Shown: positions 1 to 10,172, numbered from the stretch's first letter. The stretch: 64,000 nucleotides of DNA from Bifidobacterium angulatum DSM 20098 = JCM 7096 (GCF_001025155.1 NZ_AP012322.1:1488001-1552000); one strand, 5' to 3'. The notes: generated by a model from the sequence alone, not told the origin. Translations and numbers: made by a program.

Positions 1-3000
1 TCCCCGCGTGTGCGGGGAACACTGCGTGCCCACCTGCGCCTGAGCGTAGGCGTTGGGATCATCCCCGCGTGTGCGGGGAACACTGCGTGCCCACCTGCGC
101 CTGAGCGTAGGCGTTGGGATCATCCCCGCGTGTGCGGGGAACACACTTGGCCTTGGCGGCACCGGCCTTGGTCGCGGGGATCATCCCCGCGTGTGCGGGG
201 AACACGATTCGGCGGATATCACAGGCATGTTTCAGACGGGATCATCCCCGCGTGTGCGGGGAACACCCGATATCAAGCTTGTACTTGGCGAAGTAGGGGG
301 GATCATCCCCGCGTGTGCGGGGAACACGAATTATAAATCCTACGCATTGCGCAAGGCGTGGGATCATCCCCGCGTGTGCGGGGAACACGATTTGCTTAAT
401 TACGTTGACGCCCGCCGTTTGGGATCATCCCCGCGTGTGCGGGGAACACTGGTAGAAGGCGTTCCAAGTGTTCTGAATATCGGGATCATCCCCGCGTGTG
501 CGGGGAACACCGTAGATAGTGCTTGGTCTGCGGGTGCTTGCGGGGATCATCCCCGCGTGTGCGGGGAACACTTCTACGAGATGAACCGTAAAGATCAGTA
601 CCCTAGGATCATCCCCGCGTGTGCGGGGAACACGGACGCGGGCGACTACCTGACCACCGGACAGAGTGGATCATCCCCGCGTGTGCGGGGAACACGTGCC
701 CTTGGACATGAAACCGGCAGATTTGCAGGGATCATCCCCGCGTGTGCGGGGAACACTTTTCGACGTTGGCGGTGTCGATGCCGGCGAAGGGATCATCCCC
801 GCGTGTGCGGGGAACACGGAACCGGCGGGATCAAGATGCAGATGGCACAGGGATCATCCCCGCGTGTGCGGGGAACACATTTGGTTTGCTTTATCGATCA
901 CATAATCGACGGGATCATCCCCGCGTGTGCGGGGAACACACCATGCGCAACTTCCCCTACCTTCGTGACGAGGGATCATCCCCGCGTGTGCGGGGAACAC
1001 TGCCGCTTGTCGGGGTAAAACAGCACGAGGCCGGGATCATCCCCGCGTGTGCGGGGAACACATGATGTGGAGCGGGGTTGACAATCCCGTAACGGGATCA
1101 TCCCCGCGTGTGCGGGGAACACCGGTGATTCCACGGCGATCACGCGCATAAGCAGGGATCATCCCCGCGTGTGCGGGGAACACATGGCCGACTTCACGAG
1201 CGGCAACGGCCTGACGGGATCATCCCCGCGTGTGCGGGGAACACCATATCGCCAATGGCATCGCGGCGTGTTTCGTGGGATCATCCCCGCGTGTGCGGGG
1301 AACACCGGGTATTTGAAGCTGTTCTGCGTGTATCCGGGGGATCATCCCCGCGTGTGCGGGGAACACAGCATGGCCGGAAGCACCAGCCTCGCTGACGGGG
1401 GATCATCCCCGCGTGTGCGGGGAACACCTGGACATGCGCGTGGTCATCGCGCCCATCGCGGGATCATCCCCGCGTGTGCGGGGAACACGAATGTGACCCT
1501 CACGTTGTGTGAGGGTTCGTAGGATCATCCCCGCGTGTGCGGGGAACACATGGCCGACCGCATCGCCGCCAACCCAGAACAGGGATCATCCCCGCGTGTG
1601 CGGGGAACACATCGCGGTGATGACGATGACGATGGGGTTCGCGGGATCATCCCCGCGTGTGCGGGGAACACCATCCGTCGCCATGCGGTCGCGCGTCGCC
1701 GCCGGGATCATCCCCGCGTGTGCGGGGAACACGTCATCGGTGGCCAATACCGTTCGGCCGGCGAGGGATCATCCCCGCGTGTGCGGGGAACACCCTGAGG
1801 TAGATGGCTTGTATTTGTCTCACCTGGGATCATCCCCGCGTGTGCGGGGAACACGTGCCGCCGGATGACGAGCCTCCCCCGCCGCCGGGATCATCCCCGC
1901 GTGTGCGGGGAACACCCTTGATGGAGCCGGTGAGCGCCCACGTTTCCGGGATCATCCCCGCGTGTGCGGGGAACACGACCCGAGGACCTGCCGCATCCTC
2001 ACCGGCGAGGGATCATCCCCGCGTGTGCGGGGAACACGTCGAACCGGGCGATGACGCGTCGCCCCTCAAGGGATCATCCCCGCGTGTGCGGGGAACACGG
2101 GATTTGACCAGTCCGACCGGACTCATGCCCGGGATCATCCCCGCGTGTGCGGGGAACACTCCGGCAGTTTCGTGACCCGATCGATGTTCGCGGGATCATC
2201 CCCGCGTGTGCGGGGAACACGCCGAAGCGCCGGTGCATCCTGATGCCGGGCTGGGATCATCCCCGCGTGTGCGGGGAACACTATGGTCATATCCTCTCTA
2301 TTTGCCTAATAGTGGGATCATCCCCGCGTGTGCGGGGAACACACGGCGAGTTCGCGGTAGATATCACGGTTGGTGGGATCATCCCCGCGTGTGCGGGGAA
2401 CACGGCATGTTCCAGACGTTCCCTAATACCACCCCGGGATCATCCCCGCGTGTGCGGGGAACACTGCTGTTGACGTACTGCTTGGTGGCATAATCGGGGA
2501 TCATCCCCGCGTGTGCGGGGAACACGTCCGCGCTTAGATTGTTGATGGCGTTGGTGAGGGATCATCCCCGCGTGTGCGGGGAACACGGGTTTGGATACGC
2601 TGGTTGACTCTTTCGCGGGGGATCATCCCCGCGTGTGCGGGGAACACGTCGTGGCGCATGGAAGGCCGGTGTAGTTGATGGGATCATCCCCGCGTGTGCG
2701 GGGAACACGCCGAACGGGTAATATTGGAGTTAACCAAACGGGGATCATCCCCGCGTGTGCGGGGAACACGATATGGCCGTGATTTGGTAAGCGCGCCGCC
2801 GGGGATCATCCCCGCGTGTGCGGGGAACACTTATATAGTTTCGCTTGCCACGCGGCTTCGTCGGGATCATCCCCGCGTGTGCGGGGAACACCAGGTGCGA
2901 GACACCCTTTATGGCACCACGCAGGGATCATCCCCGCGTGTGCGGGGAACACGAGACGGAGGACGGCATGACGGTGCGCGTCCCGGGATCATCCCCGCGT

Positions 3001-6000
3001 GTGCGGGGAACACGTGGCAGGGGTACGCCATACGCCCCATATGCCGGGATCATCCCCGCGTGTGCGGGGAACACGTGTGTGTGGATGGCGCAGAAGCGTG
3101 TGCCTTGGGATCATCCCCGCGTGTGCGGGGAACACTGACCGTTTCGATCACCCACGGCGGCTTCTCCGGGATCATCCCCGCGTGTGCGGGGAACACGCTG
3201 CGTTGGTCTGTGCTTGGGTTAATGCATTGGGATCATCCCCGCGTGTGCGGGGAACACAAGCATCAACGTTGTCACGCAAACCGTTACCGGGGATCATCCC
3301 CGCGTGTGCGGGGAACACATCTTGCGACAACAACGCATGTATTGCGCATCGGGATCATCCCCGCGTGTGCGGGGAACACGACATGGCGAGTACGTTGGAG
3401 CATATCGGCAAGGGATCATCCCCGCGTGTGCGGGGAACACAACATGAGCTTCGACAAGAAGCGCTACAGGAAGGGATCATCCCCGCGTGTGCGGGGAACA
3501 CGAGTGTTTCCGCGTCCTGAAAGAGCATGGCGTGGGATCATCCCCGCGTGTGCGGGGAACACGCTTGGGGTTAGTTATCAGGTTACGGCCATTGGGGATC
3601 ATCCCCGCGTGTGCGGGGAACACCGCAATTCCGGGAATTTCTCGCGGGTAAGCTTGTGGATCATCCCCGCGTGTGCGGGGAACACGAACGGCAGGAAACC
3701 GTCGAACGACCGGAACCGGGATCATCCCCGCGTGTGCGGGGAACACGTCCGCGGTCGAGATATGAGCGCCCCCATGTGGTGGATCATCCCCGCGTGTGCG
3801 GGGAACACTGGATGCCGGCGATCTTGTGTCGGCCAAGCGGAGGATCATCCCCGCGTGTGCGGGGAACACTCGGCAAGATTGTCCCCGAGTTCGTCGGTGT
3901 AGGGATCATCCCCGCGTGTGCGGGGAACACCCAGTATCGATGAAGCAAGCGTTACCAAGCTCGGGATCATCCCCGCGTGTGCGGGGAACACTGGGGCGCG
4001 TTAGAGTTGAAGGTCTTGCTCTCGGGATCATCCCCGCGTGTGCGGGGAACACGATTTGATTAACGCGCGCACCGAACACGGACAGGGATCATCCCCGCGT
4101 GTGCGGGGAACACGGGGGGAGGGGCTTTTCCGTGTTTCAGCGCGTGGGATCATCCCCGCGTGTGCGGGGAACACATATGGAGTGTGATGTGGGTGACTGC
4201 ATACCCGGGATCATCCCCGCGTGTGCGGGGAACACAGAGATAGGAGGTACATATATGTATGGACTCAAGGATCATCCCCGCGTGTGCGGGGAACACTCGG
4301 ACATGTCGAGCAGTTCCGCTTCGTTCCTGGGATCATCCCCGCGTGTGCGGGGAACACGACCTGACCTCCCGCGAGCTCGGCCTGAGCGGGGGATCATCCC
4401 CGCGTGTGCGGGGAACACGAACAGGCGGATGCGGAGACATTGAAGCTCACGGGATCATCCCCGCGTGTGCGGGGAACACTAGAGCGGCGCGGCCTGCGCG
4501 TATCCATGCAAATCCATCATCATGGGATCATCCCCGCGTGTGCGGGGAACACTCCAATTCCTTTCCCGTCAAAAGCTTCCAACCGGGATCATCCCCGCGT
4601 GTGCGGGGAACACAGTGGTGCGTGTCCTCGTGCTAGCAGCAGCCCGGGATCATCCCCGCGTGTGCGGGGAACACTGATAGAACGCGTTCCACGTGTTCTG
4701 TATGTCGGGATCATCCCCGCGTGTGCGGGGAACACTCGTTCTGCGCCATCACGGTAAGGCCAATGCGGGGATCATCCCCGCGTGTGCGGGGAACACAGTC
4801 GACGCGGAAGCACCGGCCTAACGTCACCGGGATCATCCCCGCGTGTGCGGGGAACACGGTTTCCGGTTTCCCTCATGCTTTCGTGGGTAGGGATCATCCC
4901 CGCGTGTGCGGGGAACACCTCCGTGGTCTCAACCGATTCATGGCCTAGAAGGGATCATCCCCGCGTGTGCGGGGAACACAGTCGACGCGGAAGCACCGGC
5001 CTAACGTCACCGGGATCATCCCCGCGTGTGCGGGGAACACACTTACTCGAATATCGAGCAATCGTGGATCGAGGGATCATCCCCGCGTGTGCGGGGAACA
5101 CGTCTATCTCGCCCGCCACGTCGGCCACCAACCGGGATCATCCCCGCGTGTGCGGGGAACACTGATACCGTTTGAACGTGGTCACGAAAAAGAAGGGATC
5201 ATCCCCGCGTGTGCGGGGAACACATAGCCGATAGCCTGCACCTTCACGCCTAAGCGGGATCATCCCCGCGTGTGCGGGGAACACGTGAACGGCGGCATGT
5301 TCTTCTTCCCCCACCGGGGATCATCCCCGCGTGTGCGGGGAACACGGCATGTTCCAGACGTTCCCTAACACCACCCCGGGATCATCCCCGCGTGTGCGGG
5401 GAACACGTAATTGTCTGTCTTGGTGTAGGTTGTCATTGGGGATCATCCCCGCGTGTGCGGGGAACACGAATGTCAGCGAAACGTCACCGTTGCCGAACAA
5501 GGATCATCCCCGCGTGTGCGGGGAACACAGGAGGTATATATGTATGGAGTCAATTCTACCGGGATCATCCCCGCGTGTGCGGGGAACACGACCGATTCCA
5601 AAGGCAACACGCACACGACAAGGGATCATCCCCGCGTGTGCGGGGAACACCGCACTGCCTTCTCGGTGGCCTTCGCGTAAGCGGGATCATCCCCGCGTGT
5701 GCGGGGAACACTATCAGGCGCTGAGCACTGCTACAGGCAGGCCGGGATCATCCCCGCGTGTGCGGGGAACACGGCGACACGACCTACCGGTACCGGATGG
5801 CCGTGGGATCATCCCCGCGTGTGCGGGGAACACGAGGGGGCTGCGCAGGAGTTCCGAGCACATCCGGGATCATCCCCGCGTGTGCGGGGAACACGATATG
5901 GCCGTGATTTGGTAAGCGCGCCGTTGGGGATCATCCCCGCGTGTGCGGGGAACACTAGAGATTCTCTTTTTTGAAGATTGAGAGCATGGGATCATCCCCG

Positions 6001-6077
6001 CGTGTGCGGGGAACACAGCAGCGTGTCGTCTATGGTGTGTATCGCCGCGGGATCATCCCCGCGTGTGCGGGGAACAC
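1..6077 (-). CRISPR. Type I-E CRISPR array, 100 repeats and 99 spacers, open at the left edge
   Basis: Invariant 28-bp repeat (plus strand GGATCATCCCC...GGGGAACAC, containing the hairpin CCCCGCGTGTGCGGGG) with a period of 61 bp. On the minus strand it reads GTGTTCCCCGCAC..., the actinobacterial I-E repeat. I read 99 spacers; the first repeat is cut by the window start, so the array is longer than shown. Spacing is 61 bp except for four 62-bp units (spacers at 572-605, 634-667, 3624-3657, 3747-3780) and one 73-bp unit (spacer near 4480-4524). The base next to the repeat (the PAM-derived 29th position) is G in 91 of 99 units. cas2 and an AT-rich leader abut the right end, so the youngest spacers lie near 6077 and the oldest near 1. 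I saw no degenerate repeat. The minus strand is inferred from repeat orientation and leader position. Confidence 0.99.
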
Positions 6078-6138
6078 ACTAAGAAAATAGCATAATATCA
6101 AGGCACATTCTCATCACGTGAGTATTTTTCATTCAGTT
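6078..6138 (-). promoter_or_regulatory. CRISPR leader (short, AT-rich)
   Basis: The only sequence between the last repeat and the cas2 stop codon is about 61 bp, much richer in A/T than its surroundings. It contains a TATTAT-like -10 candidate (minus strand) about 15-20 bp before the first repeat and an 8-bp palindrome TCACGTGA at 6114-6121. The position next to cas2 and the array start is where I-E leaders sit. The promoter assignment is inference; leader function may extend into the 3' end of cas2. Confidence 0.7.
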
Positions 6139-6498
6139 TTACTTTGAATATTTCTTTGCCTTCCGATATTTACTGGCGTTGCTCCAACCTCGGCGAGGCG
6201 TGCCCGCGAATGATTTTTCCTTCGTTTCTTTAGGTCGTTTCACCAACTCCAGCCCGTCGCAATCCGTGGGCTTCCAGTCCGCTCGATGTACCTTAAATGC
6301 CAAATGCTGCTCATTACGCGCAGAATAGACCATGATGGCACGGCCATCTTTTGATAGTTCAACGATACGTTTCCATATCTTTTCCCGAACTCGAGCATCG
6401 ACATGCCCCACAAACACCCCTGGTGATATCTCCAATAACCAACGGGTAAGATCTCCTCGCAAACCGATTGGGCATGCCGTCAGCACAATCACTACCAT
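6139..6498 (-). CDS. cas2: CRISPR-associated endoribonuclease Cas2, type I-E
   Basis: Structural partner of Cas1 in the spacer-integration complex. The protein (119 aa) begins MVVIVLTACPIGLRGDLTRW and continues with LLEISPGVFVGHVDARVREK, the classic I-E Cas2 (CasB-type CT1978 family) N-terminus with a ferredoxin-like fold. I chose the ATG that overlaps the cas1 stop (GAATGGTAG); an upstream in-frame start would add five residues (MGRRR) not typical of the family. It is longer than E. coli Cas2, with a basic Lys/Arg-rich tail (KYRKAKKYSK). It is the last gene of the cas operon and its stop lies about 60 bp from the array, so the tail-coding DNA may double as leader. Confidence 0.96.
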   Translation of the reverse strand: MVVIVLTACPIGLRGDLTRWLLEISPGVFVGHVDARVREKIWKRIVELSKDGRAIMVYSARNEQHLAFKVHRADWKPTDCDGLELVKRPKETKEKSFAGTPRRGWSNASKYRKAKKYSK

Positions 6499-7535
6499 TC
6501 GCCGCCGTCCCATTCATCGTCACCATAGGATTTTCCAGCAGAGACCTCCCCTACCCGTTCATCCCACAAACCCACATGGTCCGCATCCACAACAGTCTCG
6601 TCGGTCTCCGGAGATCCCAGTAATGCACGGATATCTCTCACCATCCGTTTAAGGAGACCGAGATCATACACCGCGTCTCTGATGTTATGACGGGTTGCTG
6701 ATCCAATGTCTTCAGGCTCTGCAGCTGCCGTTTCAAAGGCAACTGGAATCGATAGTTCGGCCTTGTACAAATCGGCGATGTCGTAGACGAACGATCGCTC
6801 ATGCCCTACATGCACGAAGCCCAATCCCGGAGAACACCCCAACGCCACGATCGCAGCGTGAGCCAAACCGTACAGACACGTGTGCGCGGCAGACAGTGCC
6901 TTATTAATTTCCGAACCGGCCATGAAATCATCATGGTCATACGTTCGTTTATTCCACTCCACGCCCGTGCGAGCAGAGCATTCGCGGTAGACACGTCGTA
7001 TACGCGCCCCTTCGCGTCCTCGAAGCTGTTGCATGGTCAAACCACTCACATCTTCGCCAGGGAAACGCATCTGATACATCCTCCTCGCCACAGAAAGGCG
7101 CTTCCTGGTGTTCGATACCAGTTCCGCCTGTTTCTGCAACAGCGCGGACGAATGGGTTAATGGCTTCCCAAACGCATACATGCGCACGCCCCGTTCCCCG
7201 ACCCAGATCACAGTGGCACCGTTTTCGCCTATGACGGTCATCGCCTGATGTGTCACTCGTGTTCCAGGCCCCAGCATCAACACGCTCAGCGTCGCCGCAG
7301 GAATATGAATCACACCGGCGCTATCGGTCGCGGTAATGGCATTATCATCGCGGCCGATAGTACAATGCTCGAAATAGGCGAAGGACAAACGATCCTCGGC
7401 ACGAACGAGTTCAGTGATCTCCGGCGGCGGCGTCCCCAAAAATGAGTGTGCTCCTCTGGCAGGACTGCCACCAGACGTATCACTTGAAGAGACGATTCGG
7501 GATCCGTCACCGTCCTCAGTCTGCTCGATCATCAT
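6492..7535 (-). CDS. cas1: CRISPR-associated integrase Cas1, type I-E
   Basis: Integrase of the Cas1-Cas2 spacer acquisition complex. In the 347-aa product the metal-binding residues are Glu175 (LRGREGARIRR), His242 (GFVHVGHERS) and Asp255 (FVYDIADLYK). Their spacing of 67 and 13 residues is the same as Glu141/His208/Asp221 of E. coli Cas1, so the active site looks intact. The N-terminus carries an extra acidic/Ser-rich stretch of about 35 residues before the family core (TELVRAEDRLSF). The start ATG overlaps the cas6e stop (ATGA), and a second ATG lies one codon later. The stop overlaps the cas2 start, so translation of the three genes is probably coupled. Confidence 0.97.
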   Translation of the reverse strand: MMIEQTEDGDGSRIVSSSDTSGGSPARGAHSFLGTPPPEITELVRAEDRLSFAYFEHCTIGRDDNAITATDSAGVIHIPAATLSVLMLGPGTRVTHQAMTVIGENGATVIWVGERGVRMYAFGKPLTHSSALLQKQAELVSNTRKRLSVARRMYQMRFPGEDVSGLTMQQLRGREGARIRRVYRECSARTGVEWNKRTYDHDDFMAGSEINKALSAAHTCLYGLAHAAIVALGCSPGLGFVHVGHERSFVYDIADLYKAELSIPVAFETAAAEPEDIGSATRHNIRDAVYDLGLLKRMVRDIRALLGSPETDETVVDADHVGLWDERVGEVSAGKSYGDDEWDGGEW

Positions 7536-8233
7536 TCAACCTTGTTCTTTACGTCCGGAGCGACCGTCAGCAATCCGCATCCGAACCCTTTCGCTCTTCC
7601 TATGCCTTGGCACAAGGTTTCACGGAATAGGTCAGCATCAGTGACTTCGAGATGCCCCTCGAAAACAGCCGTAACCAAGGTAACAGTCGCATCGCCTCGT
7701 TTGAACTGCTCTTTATGGCGCTCCTTCACTACTACGTCAGACTGCCCGGCCTCATTGTCAAGAATCTTAAAACCATGTGATGCCGAACGATCAATCAACC
7801 ACTGCATTTGCTGATCGACCGTGACATGGCCTTGGATCTTGCCGACAATTCCCTCGGCTCGATGCCGGCGCCCTTTATCCTCGCTTGCCTTTCGAGCCGG
7901 ATTCGCGCGAAGCCTGAAATGCCATTGCTGACCTTTTGCGATACGCTCGAGCAGCGGGGCATAGTTCTTCGTCTCCCACTCCTCATGCATCGGCCAACCG
8001 GCTTGTTCGACGATATGAGTAAAATCCGGCTTTTCTGGGCTCACTACATAGAGCCAGACACCTTTATCGTTCGTCAGCGCATCCAACCGCCAAAGGATGC
8101 GACCCTCATCGTTCTTCCGAACAGCATCGGGAGGAAAGCTGCACTCCACTGCGGCGTGCAGCTTGTATGGCGAACCGATAAGCTGCCGCGCACCATAGCG
8201 CACCTTATTCAAAGGAATTCTTGAGATAAACAT
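7532..8233 (-). CDS. cas6e: CRISPR crRNA endoribonuclease Cas6e (CasE/Cse3)
   Basis: Cuts pre-crRNA at the base of the repeat hairpin and stays bound as a Cascade subunit. The protein (233 aa from the chosen ATG) begins MFISRIPLNKVRYGARQL and has a His in the segment LIGSPYKLHAAVE, matching the N-terminal family region that carries the catalytic His. It ends with the Gly-rich RNA-binding loop GIGRAKGFGCGLLTV typical of RAMP proteins. The start at 8233 is preceded by AGGGGAGAAG at good spacing; an upstream TTG would overlap cas5. The gap to cas5 is 10 bp and the stop overlaps the cas1 start. Confidence 0.96.
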   Translation of the reverse strand: MFISRIPLNKVRYGARQLIGSPYKLHAAVECSFPPDAVRKNDEGRILWRLDALTNDKGVWLYVVSPEKPDFTHIVEQAGWPMHEEWETKNYAPLLERIAKGQQWHFRLRANPARKASEDKGRRHRAEGIVGKIQGHVTVDQQMQWLIDRSASHGFKILDNEAGQSDVVVKERHKEQFKRGDATVTLVTAVFEGHLEVTDADLFRETLCQGIGRAKGFGCGLLTVAPDVKNKVE

Positions 8234-8243
8234 TGCTTCTCCC

Positions 8244-8990
8244 CTATGCAAAGTTCATGGGATCATCTTCACCTGTAGATTCGAAGGAGGGAGGCCTGCT
8301 GTTGTCATCATCCCCGTCCTTCGGCTCATCAGGGTTGGATATGTGATATCGCCGCACGGCACGATCCGCGTACCGACGCCCGCTGGAGCTGAAACTTAAT
8401 GGCAAATCAGACCAAGCCTCCGTGTCATCACCCTCCAACGCATCACAGACGATCTCCAATTTTTGATGCCCGTAGCGTCTTTTATACCAATCCGCAGCAT
8501 GCCAAGGCTCAGACTCCAGAGCCTTCCTAACATCCTCGTACTCGTCACGAATTCCCAATGACAGCGGATAATCCGGCGGGCAGGAACGCCTGCCTAGGTA
8601 AAGCGGCCACTTGGGCGAACGAATCGCCTGCTCCAGGGTTTCCAGAACCGCTCGATCAGCACCAAGTGCGACCAGAAAGCGCGCATCCGATAAATAGTAG
8701 CGGTATGTTAGCGGCATCTCCTTGTCGAATTTATTGGAGTTGCGTTTCCGCGTCATAGATTTCTCTGTTTGCAAATCACGAATCACTCTGCCATGTTGTT
8801 CAGTGCGCACACCAAACGATATTCCCAGCAAATCCTCTATGGAATCCTCACGACTGCGACCCTGCGCCGAAGCCAGCATACCGATTACGCCACTTTTGGT
8901 CGGCTCGTTACGTGTCTCACGCCGAACGAATCGCGAAGAATCGCCCCATGACTGCAATGGACCCGCCAATTGCAATAACAGAACGCTCAT
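8244..8990 (-). CDS. cas5e: Cascade subunit Cas5e (CasD)
   Basis: RAMP protein that caps the 5' handle of the crRNA in the I-E Cascade complex. The 248-aa product starts MSVLLLQLAGPLQSWGDSSR, the diagnostic Cas5e N-terminus (L-x-G-P-x-QSWG), followed by TRNEPTKSGVIGMLASAQGR, also family-typical. The ATG is preceded by GAGGGGG. The gene sits between cas7 and cas6e, as in other I-E operons, with an 18-bp gap from cas7. The C-terminus is acidic and low-complexity (PDEPKDGDDDNSRPPSFEST), longer than in E. coli and probably disordered. Confidence 0.96.
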   Translation of the reverse strand: MSVLLLQLAGPLQSWGDSSRFVRRETRNEPTKSGVIGMLASAQGRSREDSIEDLLGISFGVRTEQHGRVIRDLQTEKSMTRKRNSNKFDKEMPLTYRYYLSDARFLVALGADRAVLETLEQAIRSPKWPLYLGRRSCPPDYPLSLGIRDEYEDVRKALESEPWHAADWYKRRYGHQKLEIVCDALEGDDTEAWSDLPLSFSSSGRRYADRAVRRYHISNPDEPKDGDDDNSRPPSFESTGEDDPMNFA

Positions 8991-9008
8991 TGTAGACCCC
9001 CTCGAATG

Positions 9009-10172
9009 TCACGCCGAGTATACGGCGTTCAGAGTTTCCCGCAAACCATGCTCGAGGTCCGGCAACGAGACCTGTTCGCTCCACTCCTTCAGAGAATCCA
9101 CTTCCCCACCGGATGCGATATACCATGCCTTCACCGGCTCCTCACTATAATTCACGCGGATCTCGTTCAAGCGCTTGCCGAGACGCTCGATGCCCTGGCG
9201 GGAAACGGATACGCCTTCTTTGCGCCTCACCGGCTCCTCGAACGCATCCGCAGCGCTAATCGGCTGGGAATCGCGGAGCACCACCACCACGTCTTCGGGC
9301 AGCGTATGGTTGGCAAAGGTGTTCTGCTTGCCGGAAGGCATAGATTTGATGAAGGCCTCAACAAAGGCAACAGCACCTTCCACCGCCGCAGATGCATCCT
9401 GCAACTGTTCTTTCAATGCGTCGATGTTCACCGCCGCATAGCGATACAACGTCGAAGAGTTAAAACCGACCGTATCGAGCATGGCCGCACCCGCATTATC
9501 CTCGGACGCACAATCATCGACTGCGGTGAAGTAATCATATTCAGGCGTAATCTGATCGATGGAGAACGCGTGAGCCACCTGTGCAGAGGCGTCGGTGTTC
9601 AGATCCGGGGCATTAGCCAGCATACGGCCGAACAAGGCGATATCAATGGCCTGCGGTCCGTGGAAAATCTCAGACACTTCATTCTTCATCTTAGCAAGAT
9701 CCGTTTTTTCTGCCTTGGAAAGGCCCTTCTTTCCCACCTTGGAAAAATCCCTGCCCTTGTCTGAAGCTGCAATTGCCCAATCAGCGAGTTTATCAATCTC
9801 GTTATTGGCGATGAAAATCAGATAGTCCGTTACCAACGTTCCCTTATCAGATCCAGCACGGTTCGAGGCTTTAACACCTATACCCTCCAGAGCCAGTACC
9901 CTTTGTCCAAGCTCTTCAGCAGATTCCGCCAGATCAGGCCGCTTCGCAGTGATAGAACTGGCAATCAGAGCTACAACACCCTTGGTGCGCTTTCCCAACT
10001 TGTCGCTATCCAGCATGTCGTCGAAAACGCCACGCATGGCGCGCTTCCAAGCCTGGCTGGAGACACGAGATCTCAGAGCACCTCCAACGTATGCAGTTTT
10101 CGGGCTTCCAGTATCGTCGCGATTGATGTTGCTCGGCGGCACTTGCTGAATGCAATGGATATCCATGAACAT
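9009..10172 (-). CDS. cas7e: Cascade backbone subunit Cas7e (CasC/Cse4)
   Basis: Forms the six-copy backbone that coats the crRNA spacer. The 387-aa product begins MFMDIHCIQQVPPSNINRDD, followed by GSPKTAYVGGALRSRVSSQAWKRA cut across two stretches; the PPSNINRDDTGSPKT and RVSSQAWKRA blocks are hallmarks of Cse4/CasC. Length is close to family norm. The second Met (codon 3) is an alternative start. It is followed by cas5 after 18 bp and preceded by a 57-bp gap from cse2, one of the larger gaps in the operon. Confidence 0.97.
   Translation of the reverse strand: MFMDIHCIQQVPPSNINRDDTGSPKTAYVGGALRSRVSSQAWKRAMRGVFDDMLDSDKLGKRTKGVVALIASSITAKRPDLAESAEELGQRVLALEGIGVKASNRAGSDKGTLVTDYLIFIANNEIDKLADWAIAASDKGRDFSKVGKKGLSKAEKTDLAKMKNEVSEIFHGPQAIDIALFGRMLANAPDLNTDASAQVAHAFSIDQITPEYDYFTAVDDCASEDNAGAAMLDTVGFNSSTLYRYAAVNIDALKEQLQDASAAVEGAVAFVEAFIKSMPSGKQNTFANHTLPEDVVVVLRDSQPISAADAFEEPVRRKEGVSVSRQGIERLGKRLNEIRVNYSEEPVKAWYIASGGEVDSLKEWSEQVSLPDLEHGLRETLNAVYSA

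Noticed and set aside
940..4200. About ten spacers have an ATG near their left end, several as ATGGCC, suggesting a preference for gene starts
   Set aside because: Close to the number expected by chance for 99 spacers, and this end is the PAM-distal end of the guide, so no mechanism links it.
10..5974. Many overlapping open frames of 60-400 codons with the repeating peptide SSPRVRGT / IIPACAGNT / DHPRVCGEH
   Set aside because: They are translations of the CRISPR repeat in three frames; the 61-bp period keeps frames open. Not genes.
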